Positions 25,306-35,176 are shown, numbered from the stretch's first letter. The stretch is DNA of 59,005 bases from Xylanibacter ruminicola (GCA_015060625.1 SUYC01000021.1:1-59005); one strand, 5' to 3'. The notes: generated by a model from the sequence alone, not told the origin. A program made the numbers and translations.

Positions 25306-26280
25306 TTATAACCTTGGGACCCAACCGTCGTTTCTGTTAAATACTTCTTTGGGTGTAATCTTAGCAGCCTCTTTCTTGGTGAGCTGACGGCTCCAGGCTA
25401 CGCGCTGACTGGTGTTAGCACCGGCACCCCGGTTGTTATATTCCAGATAACGGGCAGTCTGCTCGCGATGTTTCTCCCAGTTGTGCCAACCTTCTGGACG
25501 GATATGACTACCCAACTCGCAATTCATAAAGAGTGTGTAGCCGTAGTCGCGCCAAGGGCGACCTAAATAAACTTTGTTGGCATCGGGTGTTGCAATCAGA
25601 CGGCAGTTGTTGAAGATGTAACCGTAAGGCTGAGTCTGCGGTGTTGAGGCTGCTGTGACATATGAGTTGATACGACTCTCGATGGTGCACCCTTCGAACC
25701 AGGCGGTAGAAGGACCAAAGATAAAATCGGTGGTGCCACAGATGAAACAGTCCTTAAAGTAGAGGCGCGTGCCAGCCACACCAGTGTAAACGGTATCCTG
25801 ATGACCGATGAATCGACAGCCAATGAAAACCAGACGATCGCCCTCGGTATGCAGTGCTACAGCCTGACCTAAACGGGCCGAATTGTTCTCGATGGTGATA
25901 TTCTTCAGGGTGATATCGTTACCTTCAATCTTCAGGGTGTAAGTGCGGAACGTACCCATGGCTTTGCCTGTTTCGGGACGGGCGATATTGGCATGGTCGT
26001 CGTAGGTGATGATGGTTTTCTCGGCATCCTCACCACAAATTTCGATGTTCTGCAACCATGAAGGGATAATCAGTTTCTCTTTGTATGTGCCGTTTTTTAC
26101 AAAAATTACCTTATGGTAATCCATGAACGCACGACAAACCTCGATGGCTTCATCCACCGTGCGGAACTGGCCCGTACCGTCGCGGGCAACCACAATGGTA
26201 TCGGGATTGTCGTATTTGCTGGCTGCCAAGCCAACTTGAGCAGTGGTCATGAAGGCCAGTAATAGTAGTAGTTTTCTCAT
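25306..26280 (-). CDS. pectinesterase (carbohydrate esterase family 8)
   Basis: 324 residues with a signal peptide. It removes methyl groups from pectin. Family motifs in order: GTYKEKL, GQAVAL, QDTV, DFIFG with the catalytic Asp, and LGRPWRDYG. A right-handed beta-helix is expected. Only 11 bases separate it from relA upstream and 57 from the tricorn gene downstream. No other pectin genes (SusC/D, pectate lyase) are nearby. Its presence suggests a plant-fibre-using gut or rumen organism, which is inference. Confidence 0.93.
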   Translation of the reverse strand: MRKLLLLLAFMTTAQVGLAASKYDNPDTIVVARDGTGQFRTVDEAIEVCRAFMDYHKVIFVKNGTYKEKLIIPSWLQNIEICGEDAEKTIITYDDHANIARPETGKAMGTFRTYTLKIEGNDITLKNITIENNSARLGQAVALHTEGDRLVFIGCRFIGHQDTVYTGVAGTRLYFKDCFICGTTDFIFGPSTAWFEGCTIESRINSYVTAASTPQTQPYGYIFNNCRLIATPDANKVYLGRPWRDYGYTLFMNCELGSHIRPEGWHNWEKHREQTARYLEYNNRGAGANTSQRVAWSRQLTKKEAAKITPKEVFNRNDGWVPRL

Positions 26281-26291
26281 TGTTTGTTTAT

Positions 26292-28559
26292 TTACATTAT
26301 TTCGCTTATTTCCTTGATATCCTGAATCTTTTTAAGATTCTCTATGATGGCTCGTACGTTGTCGCGGTCGTGAACGCGCATTTCGATGGTGCCTTCGAAG
26401 ATGCCTTCTTCGCAGGTAATGAGAATCTTGTGGATATTGACATTCATCTCGGATGAGATAACCTGCGTCATCTCGCTCAACATGCCCAAACGGTCGATAC
26501 CGCTGATGCGGATGGTAGCATCGAAGTAGAGCTTCTTATGCATGTCCCACTTGATGTCGAGAATACGATTGCCGTAGCTGGTCTTGAGCTTGTCTGCTAC
26601 CGGACAGGCACGCTTGTGAATCTCTATCTGGTTCTTATTGTTGATATAGCCTAAAGCATCGTCGCCTGGGATGGGGTGACAACAACCCATGAACTTAAAC
26701 TGGTTGTAGTTCTCTTCAGAGATATATACCGGTTTCTTGCGGTTGAACTTCTCGGGCACCACAAACAGCTCATGACGGCTGTGCTCCTCTTTTTTCTTCT
26801 TGCCCACAAAAGGCACAAACTTACGCCAACCAGAATTGCTGTCGGTTTCCTTGTTCTTGCCGTTCAGTTCATCCACATCCTTCTCGCCTAAAAGCACAAT
26901 CTTTTCGCCTAAGGCTTGGAAGAACTCTGGGCGCTTGTTGTACTCGTGATATTCGGCCAGTTTGTCGGCCAGGGCTACAGTAGGCTCGAAACCATTCTTC
27001 TTCAGGAAGGCTGTGAGGATATCCTCGCCCTCGCGCTGTACCTCGCGGTTGTCGCGGCGCAGAATGGCCTGAATCTTGGCTTTAGCCTTGGCGGTAGATA
27101 CAAAGTTGATCCATGCGGGGTTGACATGCTGTGACTTAGAGGTGAGAATCTCTACCTGGTCGCCACTCTGCAGTTTGTAGCTTAGGGGCACCAGCTTGTG
27201 GTTAACCTTGGCGCCAATACAATGACTGCCTAAGAAGGTGTGGATAGAGAATGCAAAGTCGAGTGCCGTACAGCCTGCTGGCAGGGTGCGGATCTCACCT
27301 TTGGGGGTGAAGACAAAAATCTCGCTGGCAAACAAGTTCAACTTGATGGTGTCGAGGAAGTCCATAGCATCGGGTTGTGGGTCGTCCAATATCTCCTTGA
27401 TAGTGCGCAACCACTCGTTCAACTCGTTCTCGTCCTCGGTGTATTCCTCGCCAACACCGTCTTTATATTTCCAATGGGCAGCAAAGCCCTGCTCGGCTAT
27501 CTCGTCCATACGGTCGGAGCGTATCTGCACTTCAATCCACTGGCCGGTTTTCGACATCAGTGTGACGTGCAGGGCCTGATAACCGTTGGCTTTAGGCTGA
27601 CTGAGCCAGTCGCGCAAACGGTCGGGGTGCGATTTGTAGATCTTGGAGATAGCCACGTAAATCTTGAAGCACTCGTTGACCTCGTCGTCGCGGTTGTTAG
27701 GTGTAAAAATGATGCGCACAGCCAGGATATCGTAGATCTCCTCGAAGCTTACGTGCTTGTTCTGCATCTTGTTCCATATAGAATAAGGTGTTTTTACACG
27801 CTCCTTAATCTCGTATTTGATGCCCATCTGTTTCAGGGCCGACTCGATGGGTGACGTGAACTGTGAGAACAGCTCATCGCGGTCCTCGCGCGTCTGTTTC
27901 AGTTTTGCTTCAATCTTGGCATATGCATCAGGATGCTCAAACTTGAAACTCAGGTTCTCCAGTTCGCTCTTAATCTTATTCAGGCCCAAACGGTTGGCCA
28001 GCGGTGCATAGATATAGAGTGTCTCGCCTGCAATCTTGTACTGTTTGTTGGCCGGTTGACTGTCGAGGGTGCGCATGTTGTGCAAACGGTCGCAGATTTT
28101 GATGATAATCACACGGATATCATCGCTCATGGTGAGAAGAAGCTTCTTGAAGTTCTCGGCCTGTGCCGAAGCCTGCTCACCAAAAATACCACCACTGATC
28201 TTGGTCAAGCCATCAACAATCTGGGCTATCTTGGCGCCAAAAATGTTTTCGATATCTTCCACGGTATAGTCGGTGTCTTCTACCACATCGTGCAACAGGG
28301 CTGCACAGATACTGGTAGAACCTAGGCCCACCTCGCTACAGGCTATCTGTGCCACAGCGATGGGGTGCATGATATACGGCTCGCCCGACAGGCGGCGAAC
28401 ACCCTTGTGGGCTTGACGTGCAAAGTTAAAGGCCTTTGTGATGAGGTCGACTTTTTTGCGATGACGTGACGAAATATAATCGTTCAACAATTGCTGAAAC
28501 GCCTCGTTGATCATCTGATCATCTTTTTCTTCTTGGGTTAATTGCCTTTCTTCTGTCAT
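26292..28559 (-). CDS. relA/spoT: bifunctional (p)ppGpp synthetase/hydrolase
   Basis: 755 residues. The HD hydrolase domain shows EPYIMHPIAVAQI and LLHDVVEDTDYT. The synthetase domain has YDILAVRIIF and RLRDWLSQPKANGYQALH. A TGS domain (about 400-460; VFTPKGEIRTLPAGCTALDFAFSIH) and a C-terminal ACT domain (about 680-750) follow. The intact HD residues suggest that it both makes and breaks (p)ppGpp, as in a Rel-type enzyme. It lies 36 bases behind the MltD gene on the minus strand. Confidence 0.95.
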   Translation of the reverse strand: MTEERQLTQEEKDDQMINEAFQQLLNDYISSRHRKKVDLITKAFNFARQAHKGVRRLSGEPYIMHPIAVAQIACSEVGLGSTSICAALLHDVVEDTDYTVEDIENIFGAKIAQIVDGLTKISGGIFGEQASAQAENFKKLLLTMSDDIRVIIIKICDRLHNMRTLDSQPANKQYKIAGETLYIYAPLANRLGLNKIKSELENLSFKFEHPDAYAKIEAKLKQTREDRDELFSQFTSPIESALKQMGIKYEIKERVKTPYSIWNKMQNKHVSFEEIYDILAVRIIFTPNNRDDEVNECFKIYVAISKIYKSHPDRLRDWLSQPKANGYQALHVTLMSKTGQWIEVQIRSDRMDEIAEQGFAAHWKYKDGVGEEYTEDENELNEWLRTIKEILDDPQPDAMDFLDTIKLNLFASEIFVFTPKGEIRTLPAGCTALDFAFSIHTFLGSHCIGAKVNHKLVPLSYKLQSGDQVEILTSKSQHVNPAWINFVSTAKAKAKIQAILRRDNREVQREGEDILTAFLKKNGFEPTVALADKLAEYHEYNKRPEFFQALGEKIVLLGEKDVDELNGKNKETDSNSGWRKFVPFVGKKKKEEHSRHELFVVPEKFNRKKPVYISEENYNQFKFMGCCHPIPGDDALGYINNKNQIEIHKRACPVADKLKTSYGNRILDIKWDMHKKLYFDATIRISGIDRLGMLSEMTQVISSEMNVNIHKILITCEEGIFEGTIEMRVHDRDNVRAIIENLKKIQDIKEISEIM

Positions 28560-28595
28560 ACCTCTTTTACTTCATTTATAAACGTCAAATCTGCT

Positions 28596-29975
28596 TTATC
28601 TTACTCGGAGCTTCTTACCAGCTCGGATATTATTGCCACGGAGACCGTTGAGTCTTTTCAGTTTTGCAACGGTAGTGCCATTACGACGGGCTATCTCGCC
28701 CAGTGTCTGACCAGGGCGGATGGTGACGCTGGAACCGCCACGGCGTGAATTGCGACTGGCGCGACTACTGCGACCGCGTCGGCTGCTCTTCTTGCTGCGG
28801 TAGGTGGGCTGGTCGTCGTTAACCTCGGCCACAGCACGCTTGGTGAGCAACTCGTCGGTATGATAGCTATAGATGCTGTCCTGCAGGTCGATAAAGCGGA
28901 TGGCATCGGCCATAGGCAGGCGGATGGCATGCTTCTTGTTGGCACCAGGCACAATGTCGCGACGATATTCGGGGTTTAACGAACGTAGCATCTCGATATC
29001 CAGATCGAGCACGGCGGCCACCTGCTGCAGGTGCACATCGCGATCCACCACTACTGTGTCAGTCTGCAGAGGCAGACGGGTGTTCATGGGGCAGATGTTA
29101 TGCTCGCAATAATAATTCATGGCGTAGTTGGCTGCGATGAAAGCTGGCACATAACCACGTGTTTCAGCAGGCAGATAAGGGTATAGCTGCCAGTAGTCCT
29201 TCTCGCCTCCGGCACGGTGGATGGCCTTGTTGATGTTGCCAGGCCCGCAGTTATAAGCGGCAATCACCAGATTCCAGTCGCCAAACACACGATACAGGTC
29301 GCGCAGGTAGCGGGCGGCAGCATACGATGCCTTGACGGGATCTCGGCGCTCATCCACCAGTGAGTTTACTTCCAGGCCGTATTGTTTGCCGGTCGTTAAC
29401 ATGAACTGCCATAAGCCAGTGGCGCCAACACGAGATACGGCCTTGGGGTTCAGGGCACTCTCGATAACAGGCAGATACTTGAGTTCAAGAGGAACCTGAT
29501 AAGCATCGAGGGCCTCTTCGAAGATGGGAATGTAGAAATTAGCTGCACCCAACATCAGACTGACCGAATGGCGCAGGCGACCCATGTAACGGTCGATGAA
29601 GCGCTGTACGATATCGTTGTAGGCCATCTCCATGACAGTAGGCATACGGCGAAGTCGTTCAATATACTCCTCTGGTGTGTAGGTGGGGTTCTCATCCTTC
29701 ATCTCGCAATCGCCCTTGCTCAGATAAGTCTTGGTCATGTAGAGCTCGAGCAGACTGTCGAGGTTGAATGTCATGGCCTCGGGAAACTCGATGAGCTCCT
29801 CGTTGCCCTGCATGTCTCTTACTGAAATCTCATCCTCGATGGGGGCGAACAGGCTGTCAACCTCTTCTTCTTCCTCCTCTTCGGGATCGTCTAAAACAGT
29901 CTGTGCCGACAGCGGTGCGCTGCTAAAGAGCAGTACCGCAAAACTTAAAATCTTTATATAACTCTTTACTATCAT
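28596..29975 (-). CDS. MltD-like lytic transglycosylase with LysM
   Basis: 459 residues with signal peptide (ends LSAQ). The SLT domain (about 130-270) has VPLELKYLPVIESALNP with the catalytic Glu, GATGLWQFM and AAYNCGPGNINKAI. A Ser/Arg-rich linker leads to a C-terminal LysM domain (RPGQTLGEIARRNGTTVAKLKRLNG). It cleaves the glycan strands of peptidoglycan. It belongs to the parA-parB-DUF5683-mltD run. The signal-peptide codons hold a two-part hairpin (29912-29939). Confidence 0.93.
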   Translation of the reverse strand: MIVKSYIKILSFAVLLFSSAPLSAQTVLDDPEEEEEEEVDSLFAPIEDEISVRDMQGNEELIEFPEAMTFNLDSLLELYMTKTYLSKGDCEMKDENPTYTPEEYIERLRRMPTVMEMAYNDIVQRFIDRYMGRLRHSVSLMLGAANFYIPIFEEALDAYQVPLELKYLPVIESALNPKAVSRVGATGLWQFMLTTGKQYGLEVNSLVDERRDPVKASYAAARYLRDLYRVFGDWNLVIAAYNCGPGNINKAIHRAGGEKDYWQLYPYLPAETRGYVPAFIAANYAMNYYCEHNICPMNTRLPLQTDTVVVDRDVHLQQVAAVLDLDIEMLRSLNPEYRRDIVPGANKKHAIRLPMADAIRFIDLQDSIYSYHTDELLTKRAVAEVNDDQPTYRSKKSSRRGRSSRASRNSRRGGSSVTIRPGQTLGEIARRNGTTVAKLKRLNGLRGNNIRAGKKLRVR

Positions 29976-29981
29976 ATTCCA

Positions 29982-30665
29982 TTAAAATTTGATGTTACAT
30001 TGCACCCCAACAGCTCCGGTATTGAGCGGGTTGCGTGAGGTGTGGGTGTCGAGAATGGTGGGCTCGATGCTCAGACTCAGATCTTTACTGATATCGAACA
30101 CCGACAGCTCAGCATCCACGTAAGCGTCGATGACTGAAAGAGCATAGACGCCTACCAGTACAAAGAAACTCATATCGCGCCAACGACGGTAGCGATCCTT
30201 ACGCTGCTTGAAGAGTTTCTTGTATCGCTCTTCCTGTCCTTCGATTTTGGCGCCGTTGTGCAAGAACTGATTGTAACTCTGTGTGCCAGGGTCGTTGTCC
30301 ATGATATCGATATAGGCCTGTGAGTAGTCCTTATACATGGTGTTATTCCAGTTCATGGCGTACAGACAACCCACAAAACCGCCGTAAACCAACGGTAGTT
30401 TCCAGTACTTGCGGTTGTATATCTGTCCGCCGCCAGGTATTACCAGAGCCAGCCACAATGCGCGTTTAGGGTCAGGGCGCCAGGTGCTCATGTCCTTGAG
30501 AGGCTTGGTGGGGATGCGAGTCGAATCGACCAACAGCGACACCTCGTTATTGATGGCTTTCGACAACGAGTCGTGCTCCAATACCACTTCCTCTTGAGCT
30601 CGGACGGTTCCGAAACCTGTGGCCAGTAGCATGCCCGTTATCAACAGCTTACATCTATTCTTCAT
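29982..30665 (-). CDS. DUF5683 domain protein
   Basis: 227 residues, signal peptide MKNRCKLLITGMLLATGFGTVRA. The DUF5683 core shows RALWLALVIPGGGQIYNRKYWKLPLVYGG with two membrane-like segments (about 65-110 and 165-185). The family commonly stands between parB and a transglycosylase gene in Bacteroidetes, which suggests a link of chromosome segregation with the envelope, but no activity is known. Seven bases from mltD and ten from parB, so operonic. Confidence 0.85.
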   Translation of the reverse strand: MKNRCKLLITGMLLATGFGTVRAQEEVVLEHDSLSKAINNEVSLLVDSTRIPTKPLKDMSTWRPDPKRALWLALVIPGGGQIYNRKYWKLPLVYGGFVGCLYAMNWNNTMYKDYSQAYIDIMDNDPGTQSYNQFLHNGAKIEGQEERYKKLFKQRKDRYRRWRDMSFFVLVGVYALSVIDAYVDAELSVFDISKDLSLSIEPTILDTHTSRNPLNTGAVGVQCNIKF

Positions 30666-30674
30666 TTCCTTGTT

Positions 30675-31604
30675 TTACTTCTTCTTCAGTTTGTCGAAGA
30701 CATTCATGATATACTCCAACTCATCCTCGTTGGCAAATGAAATGCTGATACGCCCCTTCGACTGGGCTGAGCAGGTCATCTGTACTTTTACCTTAAACAA
30801 ATCCGACAGACGGTCTCTGAGAATACTGTATTCCAGTGGCAGCTGGTTGGGAGCCACGGTCTTGCGGGCGTTCTGCAGGGTGTCGCCGTTCTTCACCATC
30901 TGTACCATCTCCTCTACCTTACGAACCGAGTAACCGTTGCGGTGAATATCCTTAAACAGCTTGAGTTGTGCTGAAGGACTGTCGAGTGAGAGCAGTGCAC
31001 GGGCATGCCCCATGTCGATATCGCGGTTCTTCAGTGCCATCTGTATCTGTGCAGGCAGCTTGAGCAAGCGCATATAGTTGGTAATCGATGTGCGGCTCTT
31101 GCCGAGTCGTTCCGACATGCGCTCCTGCGTCATGCCCGTTGATTCCGACAGGCGCTGGTAAGCCAAGGCTATTTCGATGGCGTTCAAATCCTCACGCTGA
31201 ATATTCTCAACCAGTGCCATCTCCATGGTCAGCTTATCGTCGGTGGTCTTGATATAAGCAGGGATAGCTGTTAATCCTGCCAACTGTGATGCACGCCAAC
31301 GGCGCTCACCGGCAATAATCTGATAGTGTCCCGATGGCATCTCACGAACAGTGATGGGGGTGATGATGCCAATCTCACGGATGCTGGCTGCCAACTCGTT
31401 GAGTGCGTTCTCGTCGAACTCATGTCGTGGCTGGTCTGGGTTTGGTTCAATCAAATCGATGGCTATCTCGTTCAGGTTTGATGTACCTTTGGTATTGATG
31501 TCGTTAGTGTTTATAAGTGCATCGAGCCCCATGCCTCTGCCGGTGCCGATGTTGTCGAGTCCGCGACCCAATACGTTGTGGTCGTATTTCTTTCTTACTG
31601 CCAT
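30675..31604 (-). CDS. parB: chromosome partitioning protein ParB
   Basis: 309 residues. N-terminal CTPase box with IEPNPDQPRHEFDE and GERRWRA (about 102-108), a helix-turn-helix region (MTQERMSERLGKSRTSITNYMRLLKLP) and a C-terminal dimerisation part. It binds parS sites and loads SMC. I find no parS-like site in the window. It is 2 bases from parA. Confidence 0.96.
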   Translation of the reverse strand: MAVRKKYDHNVLGRGLDNIGTGRGMGLDALINTNDINTKGTSNLNEIAIDLIEPNPDQPRHEFDENALNELAASIREIGIITPITVREMPSGHYQIIAGERRWRASQLAGLTAIPAYIKTTDDKLTMEMALVENIQREDLNAIEIALAYQRLSESTGMTQERMSERLGKSRTSITNYMRLLKLPAQIQMALKNRDIDMGHARALLSLDSPSAQLKLFKDIHRNGYSVRKVEEMVQMVKNGDTLQNARKTVAPNQLPLEYSILRDRLSDLFKVKVQMTCSAQSKGRISISFANEDELEYIMNVFDKLKKK

Positions 31605-31606
31605 AG

Positions 31607-32374
31607 TTATTTTTTGTTCTTAAAGATGATTTCCTGAGCCAGCGCCAGGTGGTTTTTGGCACCTGTTGAGTCGGCATCATAGAGGATTACGGGCAGACCA
31701 TGACTGGGTGCCTCGCTTAATTTAACGTTACGCTGAATAACGGTTTTGAACACCAGCTCCTGGAAGTGGCGCTTCACCTCGTCGTAAATCTGGTTGGCCA
31801 GGCGCAGACGACTATCGTACATCGTCAGCAAAAAGCCTTCTATCTCGAGCGTTGGGTTCAATTTATTCTTGATGATCTTGATGGTGTTCAGCAGTTTACT
31901 GATACCCTCCAGGGCAAAGTATTCGCACTGTACAGGGATAATCACCGAGTCGGCTGCTGTGAGTGAGTTAACGGTGATGAGACCCAATGACGGCGAACAG
32001 TCGATGAGGATAAAGTCGTACTCATGACGAATAGGCTCAAGCATGTTCTTAATCACTTTCTCGCGATCGTTCAGGTTCAGCATTTCAATCTCGGCACCAA
32101 CCAGGTCGATATGGCTGGGGATGATATCCAATCCGTCGATATCGGTGGTGTAGATGGCATCACGTACATCGGTTTTGTTGATGATGCACTCGTATAACGA
32201 GCATTCCACATCCTTGATGTCCACACCTAATCCACTCGATGCGTTGGCCTGAGGGTCGGCATCGACAACCAATATCGTTTTCTCCAACGTGGCCAGCGAT
32301 GCAGCCAAGTTAATGGTAGTGGTGGTTTTGCCTACACCGCCTTTTTGGTTTGCTAAAGCAATAATCTTTCCCAT
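31607..32374 (-). CDS. parA: chromosome partitioning ATPase ParA
   Basis: 255 residues from the start at 32374. The upstream ATG at 32419 lies in the promoter and is rejected. The deviant Walker A is KGGVGKTTT near the N-terminus; Walker A' DADPQANAS and IIPVQCEYFALEG are typical. It forms ATP-dependent gradients that move ParB-bound origins. It leads the parA-parB-DUF5683-mltD(-relA) operon. Promoter at 32417. Confidence 0.96.
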   Translation of the reverse strand: MGKIIALANQKGGVGKTTTTINLAASLATLEKTILVVDADPQANASSGLGVDIKDVECSLYECIINKTDVRDAIYTTDIDGLDIIPSHIDLVGAEIEMLNLNDREKVIKNMLEPIRHEYDFILIDCSPSLGLITVNSLTAADSVIIPVQCEYFALEGISKLLNTIKIIKNKLNPTLEIEGFLLTMYDSRLRLANQIYDEVKRHFQELVFKTVIQRNVKLSEAPSHGLPVILYDADSTGAKNHLALAQEIIFKNKK

Positions 32375-32416
32375 TTGATTTTTACTTAATCTTGATAAAA
32401 ATAAGAAATTTGGCCA

Positions 32417-32424
32417 CAAAGTTA
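32417..32424 (-). promoter_or_regulatory. -7 element for parAB operon
   Basis: TAACTTTG on the minus strand, 43 bases before the parA start. It supports the start at 32374. Confidence 0.75.
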
Positions 32425-32467
32425 CTAAAAAATTGAGAATTAATCATTATGAATTAAGAGATTTTTG

Positions 32468-32475
32468 TAACTTTG
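32468..32475 (+). promoter_or_regulatory. -7 element for surE-lpxB
   Basis: TAACTTTG, 21 bases before the surE start at 32497. It is divergent from the parA promoter; the two elements are 43 bases apart. Confidence 0.75.
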
Positions 32476-32496
32476 CAGCCAAATTATTATTATTTT

Positions 32497-33264
32497 ATGG
32501 AAATTAAACGACCTTTATTGCTCATTTCGAACGATGATGGCTATCAGGCAAAAGGTATTAATTCTCTGATAGACATGCTGAGGGATATGGCTGATATCAT
32601 TGTTTGTGCACCCGACGATGCCCGTAGTGGCTACTCGTGTGCCTTTTCGGCTGGTATCCCCTTGCGCCTGAATCTGCAGCGAAAAGAGCAGGGAGTAGAG
32701 GTGTGGAGTTGTAATGGTACCCCCGTTGATTGCGTAAAGATGGCTCTGGCAAATATCTGTAACCGCCAACCCGATATGGTGATTGGTGGTATTAATCATG
32801 GCGATAATGCATCGGTAAATACTCACTATAGTGGAACGATGGGGGTAACCATCGAGGGCTGTCTGAAGTATATCCCTTCGGTGGCTTTCTCGCTTTGCAA
32901 TCAGCATCCTGACGCCGATTTTGAACCCTTGCGACCTTATGTTCGTGAAATTACCAAAAAGGTGCTCTGTGAGGGCCTGCCCAAAGGCGTGTGTTTGAAT
33001 GTGAACTTTCCTCTGGTCGAGAAATATCAGGGGGTAAAGGTGTGTCGTATGGCATTTGGTACGTGGTATAACGAAACCGAGATGCATCATCATTCACGTG
33101 GCTACGACTACTGGTGGATGATAGGTCACTACCGTAATGACGAACCTGATGCCGAGGATACCGATAACTGGGCGCTGCACCATGGTTTTATTGCCATTAC
33201 GCCAACCCAGATAGATGTGACGGCCTATCAGGCCATGGATCTCATAAAAGGCTGGAACCTATGA
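32497..33264 (+). CDS. surE: 5'/3'-nucleotidase SurE
   Basis: 255 residues. N-terminal PLLLISNDDGYQAKGI with the metal-binding Asp pair, APDDARSGYSCAF and VIGGINHGDN are all SurE hallmarks. It hydrolyses nucleoside monophosphates in stationary phase or stress. The ATG at 32497 is preferred; upstream codons lie in the promoter. The stop overlaps the lpxB ATG (ATGA). Confidence 0.95.
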   Translation: MEIKRPLLLISNDDGYQAKGINSLIDMLRDMADIIVCAPDDARSGYSCAFSAGIPLRLNLQRKEQGVEVWSCNGTPVDCVKMALANICNRQPDMVIGGINHGDNASVNTHYSGTMGVTIEGCLKYIPSVAFSLCNQHPDADFEPLRPYVREITKKVLCEGLPKGVCLNVNFPLVEKYQGVKVCRMAFGTWYNETEMHHHSRGYDYWWMIGHYRNDEPDAEDTDNWALHHGFIAITPTQIDVTAYQAMDLIKGWNL

Positions 33265-34379
33265 AGTACTATCTGATAGTTGGCGAGGCCTCGGGCGATT
33301 TGCATGCTTCACATCTGATGCGGGCATTGAAAGATATTGACGATGAGGCTGATTTCCGTTTCTTTGGTGGCGACCTGATGGCAGCCGTTGGTGGCACCCG
33401 TGTTCGCCATTATAAGGAATTGGCCTATATGGGCTTTATTCCTGTGCTGCTGCACCTGCGAACCATACTCCGCAATATGAGGATGTGTAAGCAGGATGTG
33501 GTGGATTGGCATCCCGACTGTTTGATTCTGGTGGATTATCCTGGCTTTAATTTGAAGATCGCAGAGTTTGTAAAAAGTCATACAAATATTCCGGTATATT
33601 ATTATATATCTCCCAAGATATGGGCGTGGAAAGAGTACCGTATCAAAAATATCAAACGCGATGTCGATCAGCTTTTCTCGATTCTGCCTTTCGAGGTGGA
33701 ATTCTTTGAGAAGAAGCATCACTATCCTATCCATTATGTTGGTAATCCAACAGCTGCAGAGGTGAAAGAGTTTCTGGCAGCTCCAAGTCCTGCCTTGGGA
33801 AGCTTGGATGGAAAGCCTGTCATCGCCTTGTTGGCTGGGTCGAGAAAACAGGAGATAAAGGATAACTTACCTGCCATGCTGGAGGCTGTGAAATCTTATG
33901 AAAATGATTACCAAATTGTGGTGGCTGGTGCTCCCGGTATTGAACCTTCGTACTATCAGCAATTTATGCGGTCTTCACAGTCGGAAATTGTGTTTGGACA
34001 GACCTATGCTTTGCTTGCAAAGTCCTATGCAGCTTTGGTAACCAGCGGTACCGCAACACTCGAAACCTGCTTGTTTGGTGTGCCGCAAGTGGTGTGTTAT
34101 AAAATCCCCATGCCTGCTGTTTTGGGATTCTTGCGCCACCATTTGCTAAAAGTAAAATATGTTTCGCTTGTAAACCTTGTGGCTGGTCGTGAAGTAGTGA
34201 AGGAATTGCTCGAAGATTTTTCGGTAGGTCGTATTCGTAGTGAGCTTGCGAAAATCCTCTCTGGAACAGAGCGCGATCGTATGCTCGAAGGCTATCAAGA
34301 GGTGAAACGCGCTTTGGGCGACGCGAAAGCACCCGAGAATGCGGCTCGGCTGATGATTGAGTGCATAAAACACAGATAA
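33261..34379 (+). CDS. lpxB: lipid-A-disaccharide synthase
   Basis: 372 residues, glycosyltransferase family 19. It condenses UDP-2,3-diacylglucosamine with lipid X to form the lipid A backbone. Visible signatures: N-terminal YLIVGEASGDLHASHL, the YYISPKIWAWKEYRI block and GSRKQEIKDNLP, and SGTATLETCLFGVPQVVCYK near the C-terminal nucleotide-binding part. Coupled with surE by a 4-base overlap; this pairing is common in Bacteroidetes. Confidence 0.96.
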   Translation: MKYYLIVGEASGDLHASHLMRALKDIDDEADFRFFGGDLMAAVGGTRVRHYKELAYMGFIPVLLHLRTILRNMRMCKQDVVDWHPDCLILVDYPGFNLKIAEFVKSHTNIPVYYYISPKIWAWKEYRIKNIKRDVDQLFSILPFEVEFFEKKHHYPIHYVGNPTAAEVKEFLAAPSPALGSLDGKPVIALLAGSRKQEIKDNLPAMLEAVKSYENDYQIVVAGAPGIEPSYYQQFMRSSQSEIVFGQTYALLAKSYAALVTSGTATLETCLFGVPQVVCYKIPMPAVLGFLRHHLLKVKYVSLVNLVAGREVVKELLEDFSVGRIRSELAKILSGTERDRMLEGYQEVKRALGDAKAPENAARLMIECIKHR

Positions 34380-34418
34380 GTATGTGTGATTTGATAACTT
34401 ATATATATATGTTATAAT

Positions 34419-35120
34419 ATGAAAAAGATTTTTTGTTTAGCGTTGATGGCTGTAGCAGCAATGAGCGTTTGTGCACAGAATGTGCAGTTGCATTATGATT
34501 TTGGTCGTAATTTCTACTCTGATGAGGAAGCTGGTCGTCAGAAGGTTACCATGACGCTCGAGCAGTTTAAGGCCGACCAGTGGGGTTCGTGGTTCTACTT
34601 TGTGGATATCGATTTTAGTCGTAAGTTCACCGAGGGTGCTTATGGTGAAATCTCTCGTGAGTTTAATATAGGTAAGAAGGGCTTTGCTGCCCATGTGGAG
34701 TATGATGGCGGACTGAATCGTTTCGGTTCGTTCCAGCAGGCAGGACTGATTGGTGCTGCATGGAATGGTCATAATGCCGATTTCTCAAAGACCTACTCGG
34801 TACAGTTGATGTACAAACGCTACTTTAAGAGCTACGAGAATACCCACGCCTATAACTCAGTCCAGCTTACTGGTGTGTGGGGCTTGAACTTTGCTGACAA
34901 CAAATGCCGTTTCTCTGGTTTTATTGATTTCTGGCGAGGCGAAAAGGCTAATGGGCATGGTCAGTTGGTTCTGCTCACCGAGCCACAGTTGTGGTACAAT
35001 GCCACCGAGCATTTCAGTATAGGTACCGAGGTTGAGGTTAGCAACAACTTTGTTTATAACACCTATAACGATAAAAAGTTCTTTATTAACCCAACTCTCG
35101 CAGTTAAGTGGAACTTCTAA
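34419..35120 (+). CDS. DUF5020 family protein, predicted outer membrane
   Basis: 233 residues with a signal peptide (ends SVCAQ). The mature part begins VQLHYDFGRNFYS and has many aromatic alternating strands (FGSFQQAGLIGAAWNG, FSIGTEVEVSNNFVYN) ending in AVKWNF with a C-terminal Phe. This fits a small outer-membrane barrel, resembling nucleoside-specific channel (Tsx-like) proteins. Role inferred only. It follows lpxB by 39 bases and is followed by a strong terminator. Confidence 0.75.
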   Translation: MKKIFCLALMAVAAMSVCAQNVQLHYDFGRNFYSDEEAGRQKVTMTLEQFKADQWGSWFYFVDIDFSRKFTEGAYGEISREFNIGKKGFAAHVEYDGGLNRFGSFQQAGLIGAAWNGHNADFSKTYSVQLMYKRYFKSYENTHAYNSVQLTGVWGLNFADNKCRFSGFIDFWRGEKANGHGQLVLLTEPQLWYNATEHFSIGTEVEVSNNFVYNTYNDKKFFINPTLAVKWNF

Positions 35121-35176
35121 GGATGTAACCCTATATTCGGGCTGATAGATGTAATCGCCCGATTCGAATAGTAAAT

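Noticed and set aside
24972..25324. Alternative minus-strand frames over the start of the tricorn-like gene
   Set aside because: They read the signal-peptide and propeller codons out of frame; no independent start or domain.
30675..32424. parS site near parAB
   Set aside because: No TGTTTCACGTGAAACA-like palindrome was found; partial GTGAAAC matches at 741 and 39287 are half-sites only.
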